A DNA stretch of 13,075 nt from CAYPLH01 sp964411505 (GTDB taxonomy: Bacteria; Bacillota; Clostridia; CAYPLH01; DUMO01), in NCBI GenBank assembly GCA_964411505.1, contig CAYPLH010000083.1:1-13075 (forward strand), given 5' to 3'. Below are positions 6,530-13,075 of the stretch, piece by piece. Under the pieces are notes generated by a model that saw only the letters and a program-made list of their open reading frames with translations, was not told the DNA's origin and did not search any database. A program made the translations under genes and the position numbers. Numbering within the stretch: the first letter of the stretch is position 1; every line of letters begins with the position of its first letter.

Positions 6530-7384
6530 TCAAATTTTTGAAAGAACTTTTTTAAGTGAATCCACAGCAACCGCAAATAGCTTAGGACCACCATCACGCA
6601 TACCTTTTATTTTAGTATTATCTAGCTCAAGTTGATCTAATCCTTTAAACTTACCCAAATGTGGTTCTATTGAAAGGAATCCTTCATAACCACTATTATT
6701 CAGATCTGTAAGAACTTCATGGATTTTTCCATCTCCGTTTCCTGCTGGAACAACACTATGTCCATCATACAAAGCATCCTTTATATGAACATATTCAATA
6801 TAGCTTTTTAACATGTTATATGCATGAGGATATACTTCAACATCACATTGAACGAAGTTCGCAGGATCAAAAGTCATTCTTACATAATCGCAATTCATAG
6901 TTTTAATAAGGTCAAAACACCTTTCTGGAGTATCACCATAAATTCCTTTTTCGTTTTCATGAAGAAGTATAATATTGGAACCTTTAGCTGCATCAACAAA
7001 CCTACTCCATCTTTCCATAACTTCATCGCGATAGTTCGCTGCATCTTCATCACTAGGAATGAAAAAGCTGAACATCCTGATGTGTTTTGCTTCTAGGATA
7101 TGAGCGATTTCAATTGTGTGCTTAAATTTGTCAAGATGAGCTTCAAAATCATCATTTATCTTTATCTTTCCAATAGGTGAGCCTACCGCAGATATCTTGA
7201 ATCCCCTGTCATCCAACTTCTTCTTAATTTCTATGACCTCGGAAGTGGAATATTCTACAACACCTTTTCCGTTAACACCTCGCATTTCAATATACTTTAT
7301 ATCATGCTGATCTAAAACGTCCATCTGAATATTAAGATCAGGATCAATTTCATCAGCAAATGCCGATAATACAAACTTACTCAA
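6530..7384 (-). CDS. IolE/xylose-isomerase-like sugar isomerase/epimerase, 284 aa
   Basis: This TIM-barrel metal enzyme has the same superfamily fold as the last gene of the operon but is clearly a different subfamily. From the chosen start, the expected metal ligands are E143 (LLHENEKGIYGD), D173 (FDPANF), H200 (VHIKDA) and E240 (SIEPH). PAGNGDGKIHEVL (about 213-225) is typical of this group. The likely reaction is isomerisation, epimerisation or dehydration of a sugar or inositol derivative. I chose TTG at 7384, 9 bases after AAGGAG (7399-7394). An in-frame TTG at 7390 adds two residues but leaves only 3 bases of spacing. It is the first gene of the operon. No near-consensus promoter or recognisable operator stands out upstream. 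Confidence 0.85.
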   Translation of the reverse strand: MSKFVLSAFADEIDPDLNIQMDVLDQHDIKYIEMRGVNGKGVVEYSTSEVIEIKKKLDDRGFKISAVGSPIGKIKINDDFEAHLDKFKHTIEIAHILEAKHIRMFSFFIPSDEDAANYRDEVMERWSRFVDAAKGSNIILLHENEKGIYGDTPERCFDLIKTMNCDYVRMTFDPANFVQCDVEVYPHAYNMLKSYIEYVHIKDALYDGHSVVPAGNGDGKIHEVLTDLNNSGYEGFLSIEPHLGKFKGLDQLELDNTKIKGMRDGGPKLFAVAVDSLKKVLSKI

Positions 7385-7476
7385 CCACAATCACTCCTTA
7401 GAATAAATTTTGATATATGAATTAACTATATTATGCTTTTTATCCACGCTCCTGTGTGTGGAGCGACCTCTTTTTT

Positions 7477-7601
7477 ATGATATAACTGTGCATGTACATT
7501 TTTTGCGTTAGCAAAAAAATCTTGCACGCGCATAAATCCGGCGGAGGCGTATAATATCCTCGACCACGAGAACATTATATCATGAATTTCGGAGAAATTA
7601 C
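7477..7601. repeat. 125-bp structured repeat, unit A
   Basis: This is the first of two adjacent 125-bp units. It starts ATGATATAA, has a hairpin arm TTTTTTGC-GTTA-GCAAAAAAA, a short GC-rich stretch, and a second arm closing with CTCG (7559-7562) on CGAG (7567-7570). It ends TTATATCAT followed by the stem AATTTC-GGA-GAAATT. By eye it is about 80-85% identical to unit B, and the last 30 or so bases are the same in both. No ORF is present. With unit B it fills most of the 416-bp gap between topA and the sugar operon. Confidence 0.85.
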
Positions 7602-7729
7602 ATGATATAATTGTGCATGTGCGTTTTTTGCTTTAGCAAAAAAAATCGCACGCGCATAAAATCCGCCAGCGGCGTATAATGTCCTCATTTATGAGGACAT
7701 TATATCATGAATTTCGGAGAAATTACATG
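7602..7729. repeat. 125-bp structured repeat, unit B
   Basis: This is the second unit, in direct tandem with unit A. Outer arms ATGATATAA (7602-7610) and TTATATCAT (7700-7708) close a branched fold. Arm 1 pairs GTGCGTTTTTTGC (7619-7631) with GCAAAAAA and CGCAC (7636-7651) across a small bulge. Arm 2 is a perfect 13-bp stem, ATAATGTCCTCAT (7676-7688) with ATGAGGACATTAT (7691-7703), loop TT. A final stem AATTTC-GGA-GAAATT lies between two CATG boxes (7706-7729). The layout is cloverleaf-like. It sits downstream of topA and might protect or end its mRNA, but no T-run supports termination. Confidence 0.85.
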
Positions 7730-7750
7730 CTTCTCGTGATTTTTTAAAAA

Positions 7751-7770
7751 AGCTTGACCCAGCTTGACCC
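7751..7770. repeat. two perfect copies of AGCTTGACCC in tandem
   Basis: AGCTTGACCC occurs at 7751-7760 and 7761-7770 without a gap, about 40 bases after the topA stop. A TTTTTTAAAAAA palindrome directly adjoins it (7740-7751). This may be a local slippage duplication. Confidence 0.6.
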
Positions 7771-7807
7771 AAAGCAGTGATAGAACTTGAATTTTATTCT
7801 ATTAATC

Positions 7808-9895
7808 TTATTTACTGCTTTCTTCTTTTTCAAATTCACATTTTTCATTGCTGCACTTTGTTACAGGCTTCTTTCTAACATACTTCTTAACCAGAAAACT
7901 TCCACATTCAGGGCAGTTGCCCCCCGAAGGCATATCCCATGACATATAATCACAGTTTGGATTATTTTCACAACCGATATACTTTCTGCCTTTTCTGGTT
8001 TTCTTAATAAGAACTTTTCCATTACATTTTGGGCACTCCACACCTGCTTCTTCTAGAATAGGTTTTGCATTTCTGCATTCAGGAAAACCCGGGCATGCCA
8101 AAAACTTACCATATCTACCCATTTTTATAACCATATTACGCCCACATTTTTCACATTTTATATCAGTTTCCTCAACTGGTAGCTCCACTTTACTGAGTTT
8201 AGATTCCGCTTCCTTCAGTACACTTTCAAAAGGCGGATAAAACTGCTCCATTATCTCAACCCAGTTCTTGTTTCCTTCCTCAATATTATCCAAGCTCTTT
8301 TCCATCTGGGCTGTAAAATCAACATCCACTATATCTTTAAAATACTCTTTCATGATATCGGTTACTATTTTTCCAAGTTCTGTAGGAATAAGTGTCTTCT
8401 TTTCCCTCTCAACATAACCTCTCGTAATTATAGTTGTTATAACTGGTGCGTAAGTACTAGGTCTTCCGATACCTTTCTCTTCTAGGGCTTTTACCAAGCT
8501 GGCTTCAGTATATCTTGACGGTGGCTGGGTAAAATGTTGCTTCGGCTCGATTTTTTTAAGATCAACTACTTCACCTTCAACAAGATCAGGAATGTTTGTA
8601 TCAGGATCATCCTGTTCATCATCACTACCCTCAATATATACTGACATAAATCCAGCAAATTTTAGCTTTGACCCAGTGGTTCTGAATATATACCCATTAA
8701 CTTCTAAATCTACATTTAGTGTGTCATATATTGCATGAGCCATCTGACTTGCGATAAACCTATCCCAGATAAGCTTATATAGCCTGAATTGATCTCTGTT
8801 CAACGACTCCTTAACATCTTCAGGTCTCAATGTTAAGTCAGTTGGTCTTATAGCTTCATGAGCATCTTGCGAGGCTGATCTGTTTTTGAAAATATTGGGT
8901 TTATTGGGCAGATTTTCTTTGCCATACTTCCCTTTAATAAACTCTATTGCATCCTTTCGTGCATCATCAGATATTCTCATAGAATCGGTACGAATATAAG
9001 TGACAAGACCAACAGTGCCTTTTCCCTTTACATTAATACCTTCATACAACTGCTGTGCAACCATCATCGTTTTTCTTGTCGCAAAACCTAGCTTTCTTGA
9101 AGCCTCCTGCTGAAGTGTACTTGTTATAAACGGTGGTGCGGGTGACTTTTTCTTTGTGCCTCTTTTTACACTTTTTACAACATATTTCTCATCTTTTATT
9201 TCATTAAGAATTTTATCAACCTGTTCTTTATTTTTGAGTTGAATTTTTGACTTTCCCTTGCCGTGAAACTTTGCTTCAAATGTAAGCTTAGCTTTGTTTT
9301 TTGAAAGAGTGGATGTGATGCTCCAATATTCTTGTGGTATGAATTTTTCAATTTCCTCTTCCCTGTCAACAATTAGTCTAGTTGCCACAGATTGAACTCT
9401 GCCGGCACTTAAACCCTTTCTTACTTTTTTCCATAGAAGCGGGCTTATTTTATAACCTACAATCCTGTCAAGCACTCTGCGTGCTTGTTGTGCATCAACT
9501 ACATCCATATCTATTTCCCTAGGATTTTTAACAGCATTCTTTACAGCATTTTGAGTAATTTCATTAAAAGTAATCCTGCATTTTTGCGTTCTATCAATAT
9601 TTAGTAAATGGGCAAGATGCCACGAAATAGCCTCACCTTCGCGGTCAGGGTCAGTTGCAAGATAAACTTTTTTTGCATTCTTAGCTTCTTTTTTAAGTTT
9701 ATTTATAATCTCACCTTTACCACGAATTGTAATATACTTAGGTTCAAACTTATTCTCAACATCAATACCTAATTGGCTTTTGGGAAGATCTCGAATATGT
9801 CCGTTCGAAGCTTCTATCTTATACCCACGACCTAAGAACCTGCCAATAGTTTTGGCTTTTGCCGGAGATTCAACAATCACTAAATAATCTGCCAT
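7808..9895 (-). CDS. topA: DNA topoisomerase I (type IA)
   Basis: The enzyme relaxes negatively supercoiled DNA by a single-strand break through a 5'-phosphotyrosine. The Toprim domain has VESPAKAKTI (8-17, with E9) and the acidic DPDREGEAISWHL (82-94). GLSAGRVQSVA (161-171) and the active-site block YIRTDSMRIS (Y300) follow. Three C-terminal four-cysteine zinc ribbons lie at about 581-607, 621-648 and 661-686, the usual Firmicute arrangement. The 695-residue length is normal and nothing is missing. ATG at 9895 has GGAGGG 6 bases upstream. It follows comM-dprA on the same strand after a 324-bp gap filled by hairpin repeats, so it may have its own promoter. The downstream flank is another hairpin repeat pair. 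Confidence 0.98.
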   Translation of the reverse strand: MADYLVIVESPAKAKTIGRFLGRGYKIEASNGHIRDLPKSQLGIDVENKFEPKYITIRGKGEIINKLKKEAKNAKKVYLATDPDREGEAISWHLAHLLNIDRTQKCRITFNEITQNAVKNAVKNPREIDMDVVDAQQARRVLDRIVGYKISPLLWKKVRKGLSAGRVQSVATRLIVDREEEIEKFIPQEYWSITSTLSKNKAKLTFEAKFHGKGKSKIQLKNKEQVDKILNEIKDEKYVVKSVKRGTKKKSPAPPFITSTLQQEASRKLGFATRKTMMVAQQLYEGINVKGKGTVGLVTYIRTDSMRISDDARKDAIEFIKGKYGKENLPNKPNIFKNRSASQDAHEAIRPTDLTLRPEDVKESLNRDQFRLYKLIWDRFIASQMAHAIYDTLNVDLEVNGYIFRTTGSKLKFAGFMSVYIEGSDDEQDDPDTNIPDLVEGEVVDLKKIEPKQHFTQPPSRYTEASLVKALEEKGIGRPSTYAPVITTIITRGYVEREKKTLIPTELGKIVTDIMKEYFKDIVDVDFTAQMEKSLDNIEEGNKNWVEIMEQFYPPFESVLKEAESKLSKVELPVEETDIKCEKCGRNMVIKMGRYGKFLACPGFPECRNAKPILEEAGVECPKCNGKVLIKKTRKGRKYIGCENNPNCDYMSWDMPSGGNCPECGSFLVKKYVRKKPVTKCSNEKCEFEKEESSK

Positions 9896-9956
9896 CCGTA
9901 TCCCTCCACAAAAAGAATTCCCTTATACTGTTAAAGTATTTTGGGTGAGTAATAAC

Positions 9957-10057
9957 CATATTATGATTGCTCCCCAGTAAGTCGCTTTGCTACTTATTCC
10001 TGCAGCCTAACCTGCAGGAAATTTCAACTTCTTTGCAATCTGGTGCAATCTAATATG
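9957..10057. repeat. ~101-bp multi-hairpin repeat upstream of topA, unit 1
   Basis: Outer arms CATATTA-T-GATTGC (9957-9970) and GCAATCTAATATG (10045-10057) pair over 13 bp with one bulged T. Inside are a small stem TAAGT...ACTTA (9978-9996) around GC-TTT-GC, and a perfect 9-bp stem TTCCTGCAG (9997-10005) with CTGCAGGAA (10012-10020). GCAATCT is also directly repeated (10035-10041, 10045-10051). No ORF is present. Together with unit 2 it occupies most of the topA-dprA gap. Confidence 0.8.
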
Positions 10058-10152
10058 ATTATCCAGCCTTACAAAGAAGGCTGCAGCTAGCTATTCATGC
10101 ATAACTTGCTGCAGAAAGTCACTCTGTGACTTTCTATGTCATAATCATATTA
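10051..10152. repeat. ~102-bp multi-hairpin repeat upstream of topA, unit 2
   Basis: The perfect 12-bp outer arms TAATATGATTAT (10051-10062) and ATAATCATATTA (10141-10152) share TAATATG with the right arm of unit 1. Inside are three stems: AGCCTT (10065-10070) with AAGGCT (10077-10082), CTGCAGC (10081-10087) with GCTGCAG (10108-10114), and GAAAGTCAC (10114-10122) with GTGACTTTC (10126-10134), loop TCT. The outer right arm contains TATAAT on the minus strand, so it could also carry a topA -10 box. Confidence 0.8.
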
Positions 10153-10219
10153 TAGTGTATGTCTTTAAATTATTAATAATTGTAATATTAACATAAATAA
10201 AAAATAAATCCAATATTTT

Positions 10220-11329
10220 TTATTCCTTAAGCTTAAATACCTTTCCTGGAACCTGTATAATCAAGCCTTTTAATTCCATAATAATAAGAAGTGAATTCAC
10301 AATATCCATACTGATTCCCGTCTTTTCTGATATGGTGTCAATATGTAGATCTTCATACCTTAAAATATCTAAAATCTTTTTTTCATCTTTGCCAAGTTTA
10401 TTTAGCATAAAGCTTTGGGCAGAATCTTCAATATTTCTATATTCTAAGTTTATATTACTACATAAGTTTAATTCTTCGAAAATATCTTCAGAACCAGTAA
10501 CAAGTTTTGCTCCTTCCTTTATAAGATTGTTTGTTCCTTTGCTATTCCAACGGTTGATATTGCCTGGCACTGCAAAAACGTCTCTACCTTGCTCAAGAGC
10601 ATAGTCTGCTGTTATTAAAGAACCACTCTTTTCACCTGCTTCAATCACAGCAATTCCTTTTGACATCCCACTTATAATCCGGTTTCGTGCCGGAAAGTTA
10701 TGAGGAAGTGGTTGTGTCCCTATAATATTTTCCGAAATAACTGCTCCATTTTTAATAATTTGCTCCATTAGGTAGATGTTTTCTTTTGGATATACAATAT
10801 CAAGTCCACAGCCCAAAACAGCAATGGTTCTGCCACCACCCTTTATTGCTCCATAATGTGCATGAGAATCAATTCCTCTTGCCATGCCACTTATTACAGT
10901 TATCCCTCCCTTCGACAAGTCAAAAGCAGTGTTTTCCGCCATCTCAAGCCCGTATACAGTAGCTTTTCTGGAGCCTACAATTCCTATGCAGCATTCATCT
11001 GGTTTCAGTTTCCCTTTAGCGTATAAAACAATTGGAGGATCATAAATGTGTTTAAGAATTTCCGGATAATCTTTGTCTTGTATTGTAACTACATCAATTT
11101 TATTCTCAATTGTTCGCTTTAGTATCTTTTCAGCATCCTTTTTATACTCTTTGCAAAACAGTTGATCAATATTTTTATTAGATAGAAAAGGTGCCAATCT
11201 GAGTTCTGGCAATGATGCATCCCATACACTACCAGCGTTATCGAAAAAATCAATTAGTTGTTTTTTCTTTTTTGGGGAAATTTTGTTAAGTGTACTAAGC
11301 CACACCCAGGGCAGTAAATCCATCTTCAT
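10220..11329 (-). CDS. dprA: DNA processing protein DprA (Smf)
   Basis: DprA binds incoming single-stranded DNA and loads RecA onto it during transformation and recombination in the cytoplasm. The Rossmann-type core shows IVGSRKAT (117-124), SGMARGIDSHAH (147-158), GCGLDIVYP (173-181), PHNFPARNRIISG (209-221) and SGSLITADYALEQGRDVFAVPG (235-256), all hallmark blocks. An N-terminal SAM/HhH-like region (about 1-70) precedes it. A C-terminal winged helix (about 310-369) carries the partner-interaction surface known in this family. Its ATG overlaps the comM stop by four bases (ATGA) and GGAGG sits 6 bases upstream within comM, so the two are translationally coupled. The length, 369 aa, is typical. 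A visible competence operon is not present in the window. Confidence 0.97.
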   Translation of the reverse strand: MKMDLLPWVWLSTLNKISPKKKKQLIDFFDNAGSVWDASLPELRLAPFLSNKNIDQLFCKEYKKDAEKILKRTIENKIDVVTIQDKDYPEILKHIYDPPIVLYAKGKLKPDECCIGIVGSRKATVYGLEMAENTAFDLSKGGITVISGMARGIDSHAHYGAIKGGGRTIAVLGCGLDIVYPKENIYLMEQIIKNGAVISENIIGTQPLPHNFPARNRIISGMSKGIAVIEAGEKSGSLITADYALEQGRDVFAVPGNINRWNSKGTNNLIKEGAKLVTGSEDIFEELNLCSNINLEYRNIEDSAQSFMLNKLGKDEKKILDILRYEDLHIDTISEKTGISMDIVNSLLIIMELKGLIIQVPGKVFKLKE

Positions 11330-12885
11330 AAAGAACCTCCATACTTAACACGACTGCCTTGAAATTTTCTGTCCAGACTCCTGTATTGTATTGCTTCTGC
11401 AATGTGTCTTTCATTTATATTTTTACTTTTTTCCATATCCGCTATAGTCCTAGATACCTTAAGTATTCGGTTGTAAGCCCTCGCACTTAAACTAAGCTTT
11501 TTAAATGCTGATTCTAAAATCTTTTTACCTTTAGAGTCAAGTTGGCAAAATTCAATAATTAATGACGGTGGCAGCTGTGCGTTAGAAAATATTTTAAAAT
11601 TTTTGTATCTTTCAAGCTGAATCTTCCTAGCTTCATTTACTCTTTTTTTAATTTCTGCTGATGCTTCTTCTACTTTGATGCTTTGAAGATCCTCGTACTT
11701 AATGTTAGGAACCTCTATTTGTATATCTATACGATCTAAAAGAGGGCCACTTATCTTTCCCATATAATTATCTATTTCATGTTGAGAGCAAATACATCCT
11801 CTTGACTCATCCAGTAGATAACCACACTTGCACGGATTCATTGCAGCAAGTAGGAGGAAAACTGAAGGATATGTAAGACTTGCATTAATCCTAGATATTG
11901 TGACATTTCCATCTTCTAAAGGTTGCCGCATCACTTCAAGTGCAGATTTACTAAACTCAGGAAATTCATCCAAGAACAACACACCATAATGTGCAAGGCT
12001 TATTTCACCAGGTTTTGGAATCTTACCTCCTCCTGTAAGACTCACATTAGATATGGTATGATGTGGACTTCTGAATGGTCTTTTTGTAACAAGAGATGCC
12101 CCTTCAGGCAGAATCCCCGCTATACTGTGAATCTTTGTTACTTCTAATGACTCTTCAAAGGTTATGTCAGGTAAAATACCCGGCAGTCTTTTGGCAAGCA
12201 TAGTTTTACCACACCCGGGTGAGCCTATCATCAGGCAATTGTGCCCCCCGGATGCCGCGATTTCTAATGCCCTTTTAACATTTGCCTGACCTTTTACATC
12301 AGAAAAATCCTCGTACTCACTATGTGAATCACCAAAAAGTGTATCTACATCTACCTGGTGTACATCAATAGCTTTCCTGTTTGTTAAGTGATCGAATATT
12401 TCTTTTATACTTTCCGCTGGAAGAACATTAACTTCATTTATTACTGCAGCCTCATCAGCATTTTGAATAGGTAGAAATAAATTTTTGATTCCTGATTCAC
12501 AAGCACATGCTGCAGCATTTAAAGCACCATTTATTCTTTTAATTTGACCATCCAGCGAAAGCTCCCCAACAAACATGGAATCTTTATATTCTCTTAATGG
12601 GAATTGTCCTGTTGCTGCTAAAATGCCCAGCGCTATAGGCAGATCATATGTAGAACCTTCTTTCTTAAGACTGGCGGGAGCAAGATTAACAGTAATTCTG
12701 CCCAAAGGAAATTCGAACCCTGAATTTTTTAAAGCAGCCCGAACTCTTTCTTTGGCTTCTTTAACAGCAATTCCTCCCAAACCAACTATATCAAAAGCAG
12801 GCAAGCCATTGCTTATGTCAGTTTCAACTGCCACTATAAATCCTTCAATCCCTATGATGCCACAACTGGTTATTTTAGATAACAT
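11326..12885 (-). CDS. comM: ComM/YifB family Mg-chelatase-like AAA+ ATPase
   Basis: This is a hexameric AAA+ helicase that promotes branch migration of integrated donor DNA in transformation (known for ComM of Gram-negative species). The N-terminal Lon-S5-like domain (about 1-165) carries DIVGLGGIAVKEAKERVRAA. The AAA+ core has Walker A GSPGCGKT (221-228), Walker B VLFLDE (302-307) and the arginine-containing GPLLDRIDI (380-388). A Mg-chelatase C-terminal domain follows (about 420-519). Cysteines at C352, C354, C364 and C366 (PCKCG...CIC) could bind zinc. The 519-residue length is normal. ATG at 12885 follows GAGGT at 11 bases, a slightly long spacing. It is the first gene of the comM-dprA pair, behind a strong promoter. 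Confidence 0.96.
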   Translation of the reverse strand: MLSKITSCGIIGIEGFIVAVETDISNGLPAFDIVGLGGIAVKEAKERVRAALKNSGFEFPLGRITVNLAPASLKKEGSTYDLPIALGILAATGQFPLREYKDSMFVGELSLDGQIKRINGALNAAACACESGIKNLFLPIQNADEAAVINEVNVLPAESIKEIFDHLTNRKAIDVHQVDVDTLFGDSHSEYEDFSDVKGQANVKRALEIAASGGHNCLMIGSPGCGKTMLAKRLPGILPDITFEESLEVTKIHSIAGILPEGASLVTKRPFRSPHHTISNVSLTGGGKIPKPGEISLAHYGVLFLDEFPEFSKSALEVMRQPLEDGNVTISRINASLTYPSVFLLLAAMNPCKCGYLLDESRGCICSQHEIDNYMGKISGPLLDRIDIQIEVPNIKYEDLQSIKVEEASAEIKKRVNEARKIQLERYKNFKIFSNAQLPPSLIIEFCQLDSKGKKILESAFKKLSLSARAYNRILKVSRTIADMEKSKNINERHIAEAIQYRSLDRKFQGSRVKYGGSL

Positions 12886-12901
12886 CAGCTCTTTTTACCT
12901 C

Positions 12902-12955
12902 ACATATGTATAATTTTGTATTTATTGTTTACCCTCATACATTATACATATGTAT
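12902..12955. promoter_or_regulatory. two ACATATGT palindromes, one over the comM -10 box
   Basis: ATACATATGTAT (12944-12955) is a perfect 12-bp palindrome overlapping the -10 element. A second ACATATGT (12902-12909) lies in the leader just before the ribosome binding site. Their centres are 44 bp apart, about four helical turns. The arrangement fits a repressor binding two sites, which is inference. Confidence 0.35.
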
Positions 12956-12969
12956 TTTACAAATTTCAA
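12941..12969 (-). promoter_or_regulatory. sigma-A-type promoter of comM-dprA
   Basis: TTGAAA (12969-12964), a 17-bp spacer and TATAAT (12946-12941) lie on the minus strand, near consensus. Transcription should start near 12934, giving a leader of about 50 bases. Confidence 0.75.
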
Positions 12970-13075
12970 CATATTTCTGTAATTGGCTTCAATCTGCTTT
13001 TTTTTAAGTTTCTGTTCAGCCCCTCTATAACTTGAGATATAACTTTCGCAATAACGGAAACTTCGCTTCATTTGC

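Noticed and set aside
7447..7476. Stem CGCTCC/GGAGCG (7447-7465) followed by TTTTTT as a plus-strand terminator
   Set aside because: The T-run begins five bases after the stem and no plus-strand gene lies upstream, so there is nothing for it to terminate.
9896..9956. Promoter for topA directly before its ribosome binding site
   Set aside because: TATAAG-like sequence is present but no acceptable -35 hexamer lies at 16-18 bp, so the topA promoter remains unplaced.
12922..13074. Open minus-strand frame at the right edge (about 50 codons, ends MYEGKQ) and a second frame ending at 13025
   Set aside because: Either could be the 3' end of a gene upstream of comM, but the longer frame runs through a near-consensus promoter, the visible parts match no family I know, and neither start is inside the window.

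Overview
This is an AT-rich clostridial-type window. The evidence is low G+C, Gly/Lys-rich Shine-Dalgarno starts with frequent GTG and TTG initiators, and the comM-dprA-topA gene order common in Firmicutes. A Ruminiclostridium-like anaerobe is my best guess, but that is an inference from gene order and style. Almost all genes lie on the minus strand. One small plus-strand ORF is less certain. No rRNA, tRNA, CRISPR array, intact insertion sequence or prophage gene is visible.

Right third (about 7.8-13.1 kb): comM (YifB) and dprA overlap by four bases (ATGA) behind a near-consensus sigma-A-type promoter, with topA further downstream. ComM and DprA handle incoming single-stranded DNA during recombination, and TopA relaxes negative supercoils. 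topA is bracketed on both sides by tandem, ~100-125 bp, multi-hairpin repeat elements (7477-7729 and 9957-10152). A probable third, degenerate copy sits at 4305-4370. These elements are the most unusual part of the window.

Middle (4.5-7.4 kb): a tight three-gene minus-strand operon encodes an IolE-like TIM-barrel isomerase/epimerase, a Gfo/Idh/MocA dehydrogenase and a second TIM-barrel isomerase/epimerase. It ends at a strong bidirectional terminator. This set fits oxidation and rearrangement or cleavage of a sugar, inositol or keto-glycoside. The substrate is not determined.

Left third (0-4.3 kb): a divergent SLC13/DASS-type anion transporter whose two SNT signatures are replaced is followed by an unlisted 27-residue hydrophobic peptide with its own ribosome binding site. 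Next come an Rrf2-family regulator with a strong promoter and a perfect palindrome at its predicted transcription start, two uncharacterised genes, and the start of a possible further gene running off the left edge. A 17-bp direct repeat plus a long inverted repeat lies between the transporter and the regulator.
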